Under the pieces are notes generated by a model. That model worked only from the letters and a program-made list of their open reading frames with translations. It had not been told where the DNA came from and ran no database searches. From Limosilactobacillus reuteri (GTDB lineage: Bacteria; Bacillota; Bacilli; Lactobacillales; Lactobacillaceae), in NCBI RefSeq assembly GCF_020784725.1, contig NZ_JAJGTZ010000040.1:1-64000 (forward strand): DNA of 64,000 nt, given 5' to 3'. Below are positions 43,134 through 52,418 of this stretch, in pieces (position 1 is the first letter of the stretch; every line of letters begins with the position of its first letter). Made by a program: the position numbers and the translations under genes.

Positions 43134-44108
43134 ATGAAAACATTCGATTATGATGATATTCAATTGGTCCCAAATAAATGTGTGATTAAGAGCCGCAAGG
43201 AAGCAGATACAAGCGTCAAGTTTGGTCCGCGCACATTTAAAATCCCTGTTGTACCTGCAAATATGGAAAGCGTCATCGATGAAGATTTAGCAATTTGGCT
43301 TGCCCAAAATGACTATTATTACGTGATGCACCGTTTTAATCCAGAGACACGAGCAGCTTTCGTTAAAATGATGCACGAAAAAGAATTGTTTGCTTCGATT
43401 TCAGTCGGGATTAAAGATAATGAGTACAAGTTTATTGATCAACTAAAATCCGAACAATTAACTCCAGAATATATTACGATCGATGTTGCCCACGGTCATT
43501 CTGATTTTGTGATCAAAATGATCCAATACATCAAAGAAAAACTTCCCGACACTTTTGTAACCGCGGGAAATGTTGCGACTCCCGAAGCTGTTCGTGACCT
43601 TGAAAATGCAGGGGCGGATGCGACTAAGGTTGGGGTTGGTCCTGGTAAAGCCTGCATCACTAAGCTAAAGACTGGTTTTGGTACTGGAGGCTGGCAATTA
43701 TCCGCTATTCGTTGGTGTGCTAAAGCCGCGCGTAAACCAATCATTGCTGATGGCGGTATTAGACATAATGGCGATATTGCTAAGTCTGTTCGTTTTGGTG
43801 CTTCAATGGTGATGATTGGCTCATTGCTTGCTGGCCACCTCGAATCACCAGGACATGTCATCACCATTGATGGAAAACAATACAAGCAATACTGGGGTTC
43901 TGCATCTGAAGTTCAAAAGGGTGCTTATCGAAATGTTGAAGGAAAGCAGATGCTCGTTCCTTACCGCGGCTCCATCAAAGACACCTTAAATGAAATGCAA
44001 GAAGACTTGCAATCATCTATTTCTTACTCGGGTGGTCGTGACCTTGAAGCTATTCGGAAGGTCGATTATATGATTGTAAAAGATTCGATTATGAACGGTG
44101 ATTTTTAA
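43134..44108 (+). CDS. guaC: GMP reductase
   Basis: 324 residues. It belongs to the IMPDH/GMPR family but lacks the CBS domains of IMP dehydrogenase, and its start [18 protein letters not shown] is typical of the shorter bacterial GuaC. Catalytic Cys174 lies in [18 protein letters not shown]; the phosphate loop follows in [21 protein letters not shown]. It reduces GMP to IMP and ammonia with NADPH, allowing guanine to feed adenine nucleotide synthesis through the divergent purA. A good ribosome site (AAGGAG) precedes the ATG. It ends at a hairpin shared with the converging nox gene. Confidence 0.95.
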   Translation: MKTFDYDDIQLVPNKCVIKSRKEADTSVKFGPRTFKIPVVPANMESVIDEDLAIWLAQNDYYYVMHRFNPETRAAFVKMMHEKELFASISVGIKDNEYKFIDQLKSEQLTPEYITIDVAHGHSDFVIKMIQYIKEKLPDTFVTAGNVATPEAVRDLENAGADATKVGVGPGKACITKLKTGFGTGGWQLSAIRWCAKAARKPIIADGGIRHNGDIAKSVRFGASMVMIGSLLAGHLESPGHVITIDGKQYKQYWGSASEVQKGAYRNVEGKQMLVPYRGSIKDTLNEMQEDLQSSISYSGGRDLEAIRKVDYMIVKDSIMNGDF

Positions 44109-44118
44109 AAATAAGCGC

Positions 44119-44166
44119 AAAAAAGAGGCTAGGAGAAAACTTTTTCGTTCTCTTCTAACCTTTTTT
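44119..44166. terminator. Bidirectional terminator between guaC and nox
   Basis: An imperfect stem around AGGCTAGGAGA (about 44126-44136) and TCTTCTAACCT (about 44151-44161), with A-rich and T-rich flanks giving a T run on either strand. Genes converge here. Confidence 0.7.
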
Positions 44167-44171
44167 AGTTA

Positions 44172-45521
44172 TTATTTTTCTAATTCAGCTTGCTTCTTTA
44201 CCGCCGCTTGACCAAGAATATTTACATAGTTAAATGGACGATCAAAGTGTGGTTGGAAAAGCATATCAACAAATGCTAAATAATCAATCGTGTGCTTATC
44301 TTGGATACATAAGGAGATGATGTTAGCAGATTGAGAAACATCATGCTTACTCATAAACTGTCCCCCAAGGATTTGCCGAGTCTTTTTATCCCAAACTAAT
44401 GTCATTAACACGGGGGTTGTCGTTGGCATAAATTCCGGGCGGTAGTTGTCCTCAATTGTCACCGCAGCTGCATCAAAACCAGCTTCCTTAGCATTCTCCA
44501 AAGTTAATCCAGATGATACCATCGTTGTCCCGTATAAGTTTAAGCCAGAACTAGATTGAGTTCCCATATCGCGCATCGTATTGCCAAAGAGATTTGTGCC
44601 GACAATTGTTCCTTGCCGAATAGCGTTAGTAGCTAATGGAATGTATGCATCCTTGCCAGTTGGGTTATAGTGAACAGCCGTTGAATCTCCAGCAGCGTAA
44701 ATATCTGGATCAGATGATTGCATGTATTCGTTTGTAATGATTGCCCCGTTATTATGCATCTTAACTTTACCCTTTAAGAGATCAGTATTAGGACGGAAAC
44801 CAACACAGAGGATAGCGATATCTGCCTCATAATTACCCTTATCCGTTTTAACGGTTACACCATTTTCGTGGTTTTCAAATCCGGTTACGCGTTGGTCAAA
44901 AGCAAAGCGGGCGCCGTGATCTACAAATTCTTGTTGAATCCGATCAGTGTACTCACGGTCAAAGTATTTATGAAGCATCCGTGGAGAACCATCAATCAAT
45001 GTAACATTCTTGTTTTGACGAGTGTAAGCTTCTACTAATTCAACTCCAATATAACCTCCACCAATTACAACAATCCGTTGCGCATCTTTAGCAACGTTAA
45101 ACAATTCTTTAGCATGATGGTAATTCTTGCACAAATAAACACGAGGGCCATCCACACCTTCAATTGGAGGGATTACTGGCCAAGAACCTGTAGTATCAAC
45201 TAACTTGTCGTAATGGTCAGTCTTTGTTTCACCTGTCACTAGATCTGTCACTGTAACCGTTTTAGTCTCAGGGTCAATATCAGTTACATTATGTTGCATA
45301 TGAACTGTTGCACCCATGGCAGCAAGTTGTTCGGGACTTGAATAGAACATTGCATCTGGGTCACCAACATCACCGCTCAAGTAAACAGCAATCCCACATG
45401 AGAGGAATGAAACGTTATCATTCCGTTCATAAATTGAGACTTCTGTTTCTGGATGATTCTGTAAAATTTGAGTGGCAGTAATCGTTCCCGCATGTGTACA
45501 ACCAACAATAATAACCTTCAT
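44172..45521 (-). CDS. nox: NADH oxidase, H2O-forming (pyridine nucleotide-disulfide family)
   Basis: 449 residues from ATG 45521; the GTG at 45530 overlaps the ribosome site GAGGTG. FAD-binding GCTHAGT near the N-terminus, single redox Cys42 in SFLSCGIAVYL (sulfenic-acid type), NAD-binding VVIGGGYIGVELVEAY and the second FAD motif DIYAAGDSTAV. It oxidises NADH with oxygen to water using FAD. Heterofermenters use it to regenerate NAD+ and gain acetate-kinase ATP in air. CoA-disulfide reductase is the nearest alternative; the sequence around Cys42 does not separate the two with certainty. It stands alone. Confidence 0.9.
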   Translation of the reverse strand: MKVIIVGCTHAGTITATQILQNHPETEVSIYERNDNVSFLSCGIAVYLSGDVGDPDAMFYSSPEQLAAMGATVHMQHNVTDIDPETKTVTVTDLVTGETKTDHYDKLVDTTGSWPVIPPIEGVDGPRVYLCKNYHHAKELFNVAKDAQRIVVIGGGYIGVELVEAYTRQNKNVTLIDGSPRMLHKYFDREYTDRIQQEFVDHGARFAFDQRVTGFENHENGVTVKTDKGNYEADIAILCVGFRPNTDLLKGKVKMHNNGAIITNEYMQSSDPDIYAAGDSTAVHYNPTGKDAYIPLATNAIRQGTIVGTNLFGNTMRDMGTQSSSGLNLYGTTMVSSGLTLENAKEAGFDAAAVTIEDNYRPEFMPTTTPVLMTLVWDKKTRQILGGQFMSKHDVSQSANIISLCIQDKHTIDYLAFVDMLFQPHFDRPFNYVNILGQAAVKKQAELEK

Positions 45522-45789
45522 AACACACACCTCATATCATGTTCTAATTTTCACAATTTATTATACGCATAATTTTCATTTAATCAATATATAAAATAGG
45601 AATATTGATTATCAATCGAAAATCAATTCTCAGCTTTATTACATAATATTTCAATGCAATTACTATCACGAAAGATATTAAGCTGATTTTTATTTATATC
45701 GCTAGATAAATAACAATACATTTTTTCTCTGAAATTTCTTAAAAATTATTGTAAAATTACTCACAATTGATTATGTTAGGAGTCTTAAT

Positions 45790-46287
45790 ATGGAATCTAC
45801 TTTTCGGTTGCGTCGCTCAATAATTGCTGCAATGCTTTTAGCATTAACTCTTGTCCTTGGTCGCTTCTTTCTTATCCCCATTCCATGGACACATGGTAAC
45901 GTCAACTTATGTGATGCTGGTGTATTCATTGCTGCAATGCTCTTGGGACCAGGAGCAGGAACAATTGTTGGCGGCTTTGGCGGAATGTTCCTTGACCTTA
46001 TTTCCGGCTTTCCGCAAGATGCCTTATTTTCCTTTGCTGCTCATGGTTTAGAAGGATTTATTAGTGGCTGGATTTATAAAAAATATGGCAACACCACCTG
46101 GGGCAAATGGACCGCAATCTTGGCTGGAACAATCGCAATGATTGCAATTTACTTTATCTGCAATACCGTCATGTACCATGTAATTACTGGTTTTTTAAGT
46201 TTAGGTTCAAACTTTATCCAAGGAATGATCGGTGGAATAGTGGCATTAGTTGTTATTAGGCAATTAAAGAAGCATCATATTGGATAA
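45790..46287 (+). CDS. ECF transporter S component (substrate unknown)
   Basis: 165 residues with about five to six hydrophobic helices. The pattern of an S component is visible: RRSIIAAMLLALTLVLGRFF, then IPWTHGNVNLCDAGVFIAAM, GPGAGTIVGGFGGMFLDLISG and a basic C-terminus (RQLKKHHIG). These small proteins bind a vitamin or precursor and dock on a shared EcfAA'T energy module encoded elsewhere. No riboswitch or biosynthetic neighbour reveals the ligand. The 258 bases upstream are very AT-rich with no other feature. Start ATG follows TTAGGAG. Confidence 0.88.
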   Translation: MESTFRLRRSIIAAMLLALTLVLGRFFLIPIPWTHGNVNLCDAGVFIAAMLLGPGAGTIVGGFGGMFLDLISGFPQDALFSFAAHGLEGFISGWIYKKYGNTTWGKWTAILAGTIAMIAIYFICNTVMYHVITGFLSLGSNFIQGMIGGIVALVVIRQLKKHHIG

Positions 46288-46341
46288 AAAATACTCGAGA
46301 ACTAATCGTCTTAATGGCTTATCTGTTCTCGAGTATTTTTT
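46286..46341. terminator. Bidirectional terminator between the S component and the phosphodiesterase
   Basis: A 16-bp perfect stem around AAAAATACTCGAGAAC (46287-46302) and GTTCTCGAGTATTTTT (46325-46340), with a 22-base loop. The right arm includes the stop of the converging gene. Confidence 0.88.
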
Positions 46342-48127
46342 ACGGTTCAATTCCTTCGCTTGTAGGGACAACAATAATATAGTTTAAAATTCGATTAGCA
46401 TAACTTTGCTTACCAGTAAAATCTTTAATTGCCGCATTTAATTTCCCTAAATTATCGGTAATTATCCCATCAGCATGGTTATACATAGTCTGTTTCATTA
46501 AATCTGTTTCATTAACCGTCCATGCATATACCGGTTTATGTTGCCACTGGGCTTGAGTGATAAAGTCCTGATTTAATGTTGAATATTCCATCGAAAAACC
46601 ATCAGCAACTCCCTGGGGATTACCCAAATTATAAGGTTGAATATACAAAACTGTTAACCGCGGATTAATCTTTTTTAGCTTAGTCACAGCACTGTAATCG
46701 AGCGAGTGAACTTGGTCATGGTCTCGCAAAATCCTCTTCCCATACCGGCGATTAAAATTCTGGAGCATCTGCTTTGAATCATGTGGTGTTGTTTTTATCT
46801 CAATCAAAAGTTTCTGATGATGTTTCTCTGCCGCTGCTAAATATTGATCAAAACTCGCCACCTTAGCATGATAGCCATTTTCGCGCGCTGTTAATCGTGT
46901 TAATTGCTTCAATGCTAGTTCATGAGGTGTTTTGTTTACTCCTGTTAGGTCTTTAAGATTCTCGTCATGCATTACAACAAACTGGTGGTCCTTTGTTTCA
47001 TGCAAATCCATTTCAATATAATCAGGCTTAAATTTACTTGTTTTTTCCATTGCTGGAATGGTATTTTGCACCCCGTTTTTTTCAGCAACACCCCGATGAG
47101 AGATGGTTATTGGGCGTTTAAATCCCGTCCCCCGCATGTAAAAAGTATTATTTGCAAGAGTTGCCAAAGCAATTACCAAGAACACAAGCATAAAGGAGGT
47201 AAGCAAGCCTCGTGATGGATGTTCAGAAGTTGTCGCTAGCTCACTAATACTCGTTAACGGATTGACGACTACCAGTAAGATAATCGTTCCTGCCCATACT
47301 GCTAGTAGCTCACCACCAAGTTGTAAGATCGACAAGTTAAAGATAGCAGTAAGCAAGGATAATTTCCCGGGTAATAAATCCAAAACAACCTGTAGAAGGT
47401 AAATCATGAGATTAAAAACAACAGTTATACTACCCACAATCATTGTCATCAGCACAATTTGAATTAAAAAGTTCAGCCATCTTAGCTTACTTGTCATTTG
47501 CCAACTTTGAGACATCGCAACTCGTAACCGTAAGTGTTGATAAGCCATTAACGGCATTGTTAATATTAAACGAATACCGATTATTGTCATCAAAAGATAG
47601 AACAAGGCCAACCCACCAATAAGCCACACATTACGGGTAAGATAATCAACAATAAACTGAGGAACTTGGATTTTCGCCAGTAAAGGGGTCCGAAAGATGA
47701 TATCCGCAAATGGAATAATGAGCAAAAAGTAACCTAATAATAAAATTAACGATCCAAAATTTAACAATGATAAAGTTTCTTGCGTTTGCCTAAACATTCG
47801 CCGCCAGCTAAACTCCGGCAAGCCAATTTCACGAAAGCCCGTCAACAAGAGCATAAATTCGCCATAGATAATAATTAGCAAACATCCTAATTCAATCAAT
47901 AAACTAATAACAACCAATGGGTGCTTCGTTAAAATAGTTATTAAGTTTTGATATGAAACAAACGGAATTTCTCCGGCTTGTAATACAAAGGTCGTTATCC
48001 AGCGAAAAAAGGGAATTACTGCAAATTGATTTACAATATCAAGACCACCGAATAATATTAAGTACTCCAACCAATTTTTCCTGAATTGGCGTGAATATTG
48101 TATAAACGCACGATAAGCATTTTTCAT
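46340..48127 (-). CDS. Membrane-bound glycerophosphodiester phosphodiesterase
   Basis: 595 residues from ATG 48127 (9 bases after GGAG; the TTG two codons earlier is too close). The N-terminal 330 residues hold about seven to eight membrane helices (GPDPase_memb region: LEYLILFGGLDIVNQF, LVVISLLIELGCLLIIIYG). The C-terminal part is a GDPD catalytic domain outside the membrane: SHRGVAEKNGVQNT near residue 344, DYIEMDLHETKD, VVMHDENLKDLTG and GIITDNLG. It would cleave glycerophosphodiesters such as deacylated phospholipid or lipoteichoic-acid fragments to glycerol-3-phosphate. No operon partner. Confidence 0.92.
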   Translation of the reverse strand: MKNAYRAFIQYSRQFRKNWLEYLILFGGLDIVNQFAVIPFFRWITTFVLQAGEIPFVSYQNLITILTKHPLVVISLLIELGCLLIIIYGEFMLLLTGFREIGLPEFSWRRMFRQTQETLSLLNFGSLILLLGYFLLIIPFADIIFRTPLLAKIQVPQFIVDYLTRNVWLIGGLALFYLLMTIIGIRLILTMPLMAYQHLRLRVAMSQSWQMTSKLRWLNFLIQIVLMTMIVGSITVVFNLMIYLLQVVLDLLPGKLSLLTAIFNLSILQLGGELLAVWAGTIILLVVVNPLTSISELATTSEHPSRGLLTSFMLVFLVIALATLANNTFYMRGTGFKRPITISHRGVAEKNGVQNTIPAMEKTSKFKPDYIEMDLHETKDHQFVVMHDENLKDLTGVNKTPHELALKQLTRLTARENGYHAKVASFDQYLAAAEKHHQKLLIEIKTTPHDSKQMLQNFNRRYGKRILRDHDQVHSLDYSAVTKLKKINPRLTVLYIQPYNLGNPQGVADGFSMEYSTLNQDFITQAQWQHKPVYAWTVNETDLMKQTMYNHADGIITDNLGKLNAAIKDFTGKQSYANRILNYIIVVPTSEGIEP

Positions 48128-48167
48128 TTTCAAATTCTCCTCGTTATTAGCTAAAAGAAATTATATC

Positions 48168-48203
48168 AAAAAAGCCTCCTCCATGAAGGTTCGAGACTTT
48201 TTT
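48168..48203 (-). terminator. Terminator of the aldo/keto reductase remnant
   Basis: AAAAAAGCCTC (48168-48178) pairs with GAGACTTTTTT (48193-48203) with one mismatch; loop 14 bases. Confidence 0.7.
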
Positions 48204-48267
48204 AGCATACTATTTTAATTCTGACCAGATACCCAATACTGTTGCATCAATTTCATGTTTCTTATTA

Positions 48268-48621
48268 TTAAAAATCAACTTCATCTGGATCAACACATTG
48301 GCCACCACGGTTTGGCAATAAATTAATCTTATGCATATCCTCATCCGTTAATTTGAAATCAAATATATTTTTACTTACTATCCGTTCTTTATGTACAGAC
48401 TTCGGTAATGAAAGAATCCCCCTGTTGAAGAATCTAACGTAAGCAGACTTGTGCTGGCGTCTTTTGCTACTTAGACCTCCTGCTTCTTCATTTCCGTAAA
48501 CAGCATCAGTATCAATGGGTCGATAACCGGTTTCAATTGCTTCTTTCACGGCCTGTTCAGCTGTATCAGCCGGAGTCTTAAATGTACCATATCCCACGCA
48601 GGACATCTTGACCCCATTATT
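48268..48621 (-). pseudogene. Aldo/keto reductase with internal deletion
   Basis: The frame joins the N-terminal strand and catalytic Asp/Tyr region (VGYGTFKTPADTAEQ, GYRPIDTDAVYGNEEAGG) directly to the C-terminal NADPH-binding part (GILSLPKSVHKERIVSKN, FKLTDEDMHKINLLP). About 165 residues of the barrel, including the Lys and His of the active site, are missing, so 112 residues remain where about 280 are normal. The 5' end is also damaged: conserved codons NNGVK precede the ATG but follow an in-frame TAA. It cannot be an active enzyme. Confidence 0.85.
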
Positions 48622-48778
48622 TTATTTGAACCTCGAGTTAATATTAGTTATATTCAAGCATCTTTACATTCTTTTTCATTTTCTATTTAATATCTTTTTT
48701 ATTAAAAATACTGATTGCTATTCCAAACGAATTATGATTTGATTATAATATCATGAGAATTAAATGAGGAGGGATTAT

Positions 48779-49507
48779 ATGCATCCACGAATTGCTATTC
48801 CTGCAGATACATTAACTGAAGCTACAAACATCATTAACGAGCGAAATGCTGCCTTCGCACCTCGCCCATTAATAGAAGCTATTATCAAATCAGGAGGATT
48901 ACCCGTTATTCTTCCTAGTGTTGCTGCTTCACTAGCACCATCTTACCTTGATCTTTTTGATGGGATTATCTTTGCTGGAGGAAGCGATGTCGATCCAACC
49001 TTTTTCAAGGAAGAACCACACCAAAAATTAGGTCCTACATATCTTAAACGAGATCAATTTGAAATCAGTCTTGCAACAGCTGCGTTTAATGCTGGAAAGC
49101 CAATGATGGGAATCTGCCGCGGAATGCAGGTACTAAATGTTGCGCTTGGCGGGACTTTATACCAAGATCTTTCGGAAAATCCTCATCAAACGCTCAAGCA
49201 TTCTCAAGATGCTCCAGGAAATTTCCCTTCCCACCACGTTACTACAGACAAGGCAAGTCGATTATTTAACTTAGTAGGACCCAGACCATATGTTAATTCA
49301 CGTCATCATCAATCACTAAATCAAATTGCTGAACCACTTCATGTAACGGCATGGGCTGATGATCAAGTGCCAGAAGCCGTGGAAACCATTAACTCTGATC
49401 AAATCTTAGCAGTTCAATGGCATCCGGAAAACATGTTTAAACATTATGATTATTCACGTGCTATTTTTGCTGACTTAATCGCTAGAGCAAAAATAGCAGT
49501 TAAGTAA
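48779..49507 (+). CDS. Gamma-glutamyl-gamma-aminobutyrate hydrolase family (peptidase C26)
   Basis: 242 residues from ATG 48779 (MHPRIAIPADTL), 6 bases after AGGAGGG; the ATG at 48764 overlaps that site. Class-I glutamine-amidotransferase fold with nucleophile Cys113 in GICRGMQVLNVALGG and the His215-x-Glu217 pair in VQWHPEN; GGSDVDP is typical of PuuD-like members. The family cleaves gamma-glutamyl bonds, for example in gamma-glutamyl-GABA. The real substrate is unknown; a gamma-glutamylcysteine ligase gene lies nearby in convergent orientation, which may hint at gamma-glutamyl peptides. Confidence 0.88.
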   Translation: MHPRIAIPADTLTEATNIINERNAAFAPRPLIEAIIKSGGLPVILPSVAASLAPSYLDLFDGIIFAGGSDVDPTFFKEEPHQKLGPTYLKRDQFEISLATAAFNAGKPMMGICRGMQVLNVALGGTLYQDLSENPHQTLKHSQDAPGNFPSHHVTTDKASRLFNLVGPRPYVNSRHHQSLNQIAEPLHVTAWADDQVPEAVETINSDQILAVQWHPENMFKHYDYSRAIFADLIARAKIAVK

Positions 49508-49554
49508 ATAGGGTTGTGACATAAGTCAGGCTTCTTTCATAAAAGACAAATAGC

Positions 49555-49690
49555 GCAGTACAACAATAGGCCTCCAACGCTCGGTTAAACCGAACATTGG
49601 AGGCCTTGGCCTTGCTTACGGGAACTCCCAAAGGCTTGCTTCGCGTCGAAAAACGAAGTCACAAGTAACTTCTATCACGCTCCCTTTCCT
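49555..49690. repeat. Dispersed intergenic hairpin repeat, copy C
   Basis: The stem AGGCCTCCAACGCTCGG (49568-49584) pairs with 49590-49606 with one mismatch around a 5-base loop. A segment at 49629-49688 follows that is almost identical to 27609-27668 and includes an inner CTTCG/CGAAG hairpin. It fills most of the gap between two convergent genes. Confidence 0.82.
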
Positions 49691-49743
49691 ACGATTAATC
49701 AAAAAAATATAATTCCTCGTTGAAAAGGTTATTGCCAGCTCTC

Positions 49744-51084
49744 TTACAATGTTAATTCTTTTCGCAGCTCATCAGCAGTATAGATTCGTCCATCTTCAAA
49801 CCCTTTGAAAGGATGGATTGTCTCCTGTGCTGCTTGTTGATAACGTTTGGCACGACGCAACGCATACTTGGTAAGCGAGCCATCCTTTACATAGCTTAAG
49901 AGTTTAGCACTCGGGGTAGTTAGTGGATTCTCTACCCGATCTTCTAAGTCTTCCAGAACTTCGGAATATTCTGGACCGAGTTGGATTTGATTGGCATACC
50001 GCTCTAAACTTTTGAGAACAGCACGAGCTTTTGCCTGATATTTACAAATTGCTTGGGGATTTTCCTCGGCCACCACTTCATTCATTTTATCGGCAGTCAC
50101 CAACATTTCTTCTACTTCGTTTTCTTTTAATGGTGGTTGCATGATCAAGTAGCTTGCTAATAAACGGATAAATCTTAGTGTGCCAGTTCGAACGCCTACT
50201 GAACTACTAGGATCTAAATCGAGCATTCGTAATTCTAAATACTCAATTCCATCTTCAGGCAACTTTTTTAAATCCGCGTTTCCTTTGAACCTCACCGGAC
50301 CATGAAATTCGTAATCCGATGTTAAAATTCCTGCTTTAACTCCTTCTTCAATCCGCGCAATATAACGATCGAGATTAGTAAAATCACCAGTAAATTTTGT
50401 TCCAAAGCCGTATTGACTTTGTCGCACGCTCCGAATCGGGTGAGGCAACCCTTTTCCCGGTTCAAAATAATTTTCCTCAACAATTGGACTTGCACCATAA
50501 AGATACGTAAGGAGCCATCGATACCGGACAAAACCTTGTGCCAGGATAGTATATAAATAATTCCGCACTTCACGCTCATTCTTAAAACGCTCTGGAAAAG
50601 CATTAAGTACTAACGTAATAATGTGCTGATCAATGCTCAGATTAATATGCGCTCCACAAGGCGTTCCTTGCGAGTATCCATGACGTTTTGCCCATTCTTT
50701 CAAATAAGCTTCTTTTTTCGGTCCCATTTTAGCTAGCCGCAATTTAGTCTTATCTTTAGGGAGTCGCGGAGGCATCGATAACGGCCATAATAACTCGCCA
50801 GGAGCTAGGGCAGATCGCAATGTATTATTAATAACATACAAATAATGCATCGCATCAAGAGCATGTTGGGCAGAAGGAGTTACCATTTCAGCCATTGTTT
50901 CTAAAAAATCATTGGTAATCCATGGATTAGTCTTCTCATCCCCAATCGCTGACGGATATGGCTCAAGGCTTAGGTTGCCATCTTCGTCTACTCGTTGCAT
51001 TTCAATCTCAAGACCCATTGTAAAATCAGAAGTCTTCGCAACGGCTTCATTATCAAATATTAATTGACCAATTCTGCTAAACAT
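49744..51084 (-). CDS. Glutamate-cysteine ligase family protein (GshA-like)
   Basis: 446 residues. N-terminal TMGLEIEMQRV is the metal/ATP site start of the glutamate-cysteine ligase family; then ELLWPLSMPP, GTPCGAHINLSI and EYLELRMLDLDPSSSVGV, all as in the N-terminal half of Gram-positive GshAB. The ATP-grasp half that would add glycine is absent and no gshB is nearby, so the product would be gamma-glutamylcysteine, or the cell may import or finish it elsewhere. It joins glutamate and cysteine with ATP in the cytosol. The 150 bases upstream separate it from the ClC operon and could hold its promoter. Confidence 0.88.
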   Translation of the reverse strand: MFSRIGQLIFDNEAVAKTSDFTMGLEIEMQRVDEDGNLSLEPYPSAIGDEKTNPWITNDFLETMAEMVTPSAQHALDAMHYLYVINNTLRSALAPGELLWPLSMPPRLPKDKTKLRLAKMGPKKEAYLKEWAKRHGYSQGTPCGAHINLSIDQHIITLVLNAFPERFKNEREVRNYLYTILAQGFVRYRWLLTYLYGASPIVEENYFEPGKGLPHPIRSVRQSQYGFGTKFTGDFTNLDRYIARIEEGVKAGILTSDYEFHGPVRFKGNADLKKLPEDGIEYLELRMLDLDPSSSVGVRTGTLRFIRLLASYLIMQPPLKENEVEEMLVTADKMNEVVAEENPQAICKYQAKARAVLKSLERYANQIQLGPEYSEVLEDLEDRVENPLTTPSAKLLSYVKDGSLTKYALRRAKRYQQAAQETIHPFKGFEDGRIYTADELRKELTL

Positions 51085-51234
51085 ATTATCGCCTCGTTTT
51101 CTAATCGTTTTTTAATAAAGATACAGGAATTCTCTCATATAAACAACTAGATATTAATAAAACGAAATTTAAATAATTTTTAGGCTTAGCAAATACCCGA
51201 TCTTCCTTGTTGCACAAAAGATATTAAAGATTCC

Positions 51235-52416
51235 CTATTCACTAGCCGGAAAAAGTTTAATAATCCTACCCACTAAGAAGCAAACAAGAATGATTACAGG
51301 AGCTAGTTCAATCGGTACTAATAATAACAGCAGGATAATTGTTAATAACGGTTTTTCTAAAATAAAGGTAAGGCTTGCCGCAATCACAACAATTGCATTT
51401 ACCCGTAAATCCCCCGGTAACATCATCGCACAGGCAGTTCCTACCGCTACACTCGAAAAGATAGCCGGAAAAATAGTTCCTCCCCGCCATCCCATTGCAA
51501 AACCAAGGTTACTCATTACGGCTTTTACGAGTGCTACAACTAATAGGAAGGTGATTGAATGATTAAAAGCTTCGTGAGTAAAAGGAACAATTCTAAACTC
51601 ACCAGAAAACAAAATATCGCTTGTGATCAACGAGCTAACCGCTAAAATTAGCCCAAAAATCCCACCTTGCCAAATTTTGCTTATTTTTGCGTTAATTATC
51701 AGTGCAGCCCAATTTTCTAAGTGAACAAACAGCCACCCAAAAGCAAGCCCGATAATAAGTGTTGGGATACTCGTTAATAAATTGATCCACTCCCAATTAA
51801 TAGTCCGGTGATGAATTCCAAAAACACCTTCTTCAGGAAAAAGCTTAAAAACAATCGTTGCGCCTATTATCCCAACTCCAACTAATCCTGAAATAACAAG
51901 AATTCGTTGATATTTATTTTTAAAAAGCTGACTGAATCTAGGGGCAACGGCTAAATCTTGCGTTTGCATTTTACCATGCCAAAGAGAAACCTTCTGGCGC
52001 ATTGAAACTGCCCAGCGCAAGCGATCCCCAAGCCAATTAACCATACTGCTAGTTAATACGGTTGTAGAAGCTTCGGGTCCGATGCTTCCGCCGGCGCCCA
52101 AGGCCAATAAACCAAGAATAAAAGACTTCCACCAATTATGATAATTTAATTGCCCCTTCATCCTTACCTGCGTCAGCACTTGTTCAATTGTTAAGGGATA
52201 ATTTCCCCATCGCTTATTCAAGAAACCAATCAAAAATCCCAATGGAATACACACTAAAAACGGATACCATTTGCCACCAACTGTCGTATCAAGGTATTGA
52301 TGCCAAACTAAATCAATTACCCAGTTAACTAAGTTTAAATATGCTGCTGTCAGCACACCAATTATTAGGCTCCAAACAACTGCATATATCCCAATCTTAA
52401 GTCGCCAAATTTTCAT
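51235..52416 (-). CDS. ClC-family ion channel/transporter
   Basis: 393 residues with about ten membrane helices. The selectivity-filter stretch around residues 106-114 reads GAGGSIGPEAST; where ClC-ec1 has GREGP, this has GSIGP, so the gating Glu is replaced by Ile. Other ClC-like segments are GFAMGWRGGTIFPAIFSSV and LRVNAIVVIAASLTFILEKP. Loss of the gating Glu occurs in a known bacterial ClC subgroup and points to a channel or a different ion, rather than a Cl-/H+ exchanger. It is last in an operon with a two-component system and an alarmone synthetase, starting 2 bases after the kinase, which suggests a link to ionic or acid stress (inference). Confidence 0.88.
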   Translation of the reverse strand: MKIWRLKIGIYAVVWSLIIGVLTAAYLNLVNWVIDLVWHQYLDTTVGGKWYPFLVCIPLGFLIGFLNKRWGNYPLTIEQVLTQVRMKGQLNYHNWWKSFILGLLALGAGGSIGPEASTTVLTSSMVNWLGDRLRWAVSMRQKVSLWHGKMQTQDLAVAPRFSQLFKNKYQRILVISGLVGVGIIGATIVFKLFPEEGVFGIHHRTINWEWINLLTSIPTLIIGLAFGWLFVHLENWAALIINAKISKIWQGGIFGLILAVSSLITSDILFSGEFRIVPFTHEAFNHSITFLLVVALVKAVMSNLGFAMGWRGGTIFPAIFSSVAVGTACAMMLPGDLRVNAIVVIAASLTFILEKPLLTIILLLLLVPIELAPVIILVCFLVGRIIKLFPASE

Positions 52417-52418
52417 TC

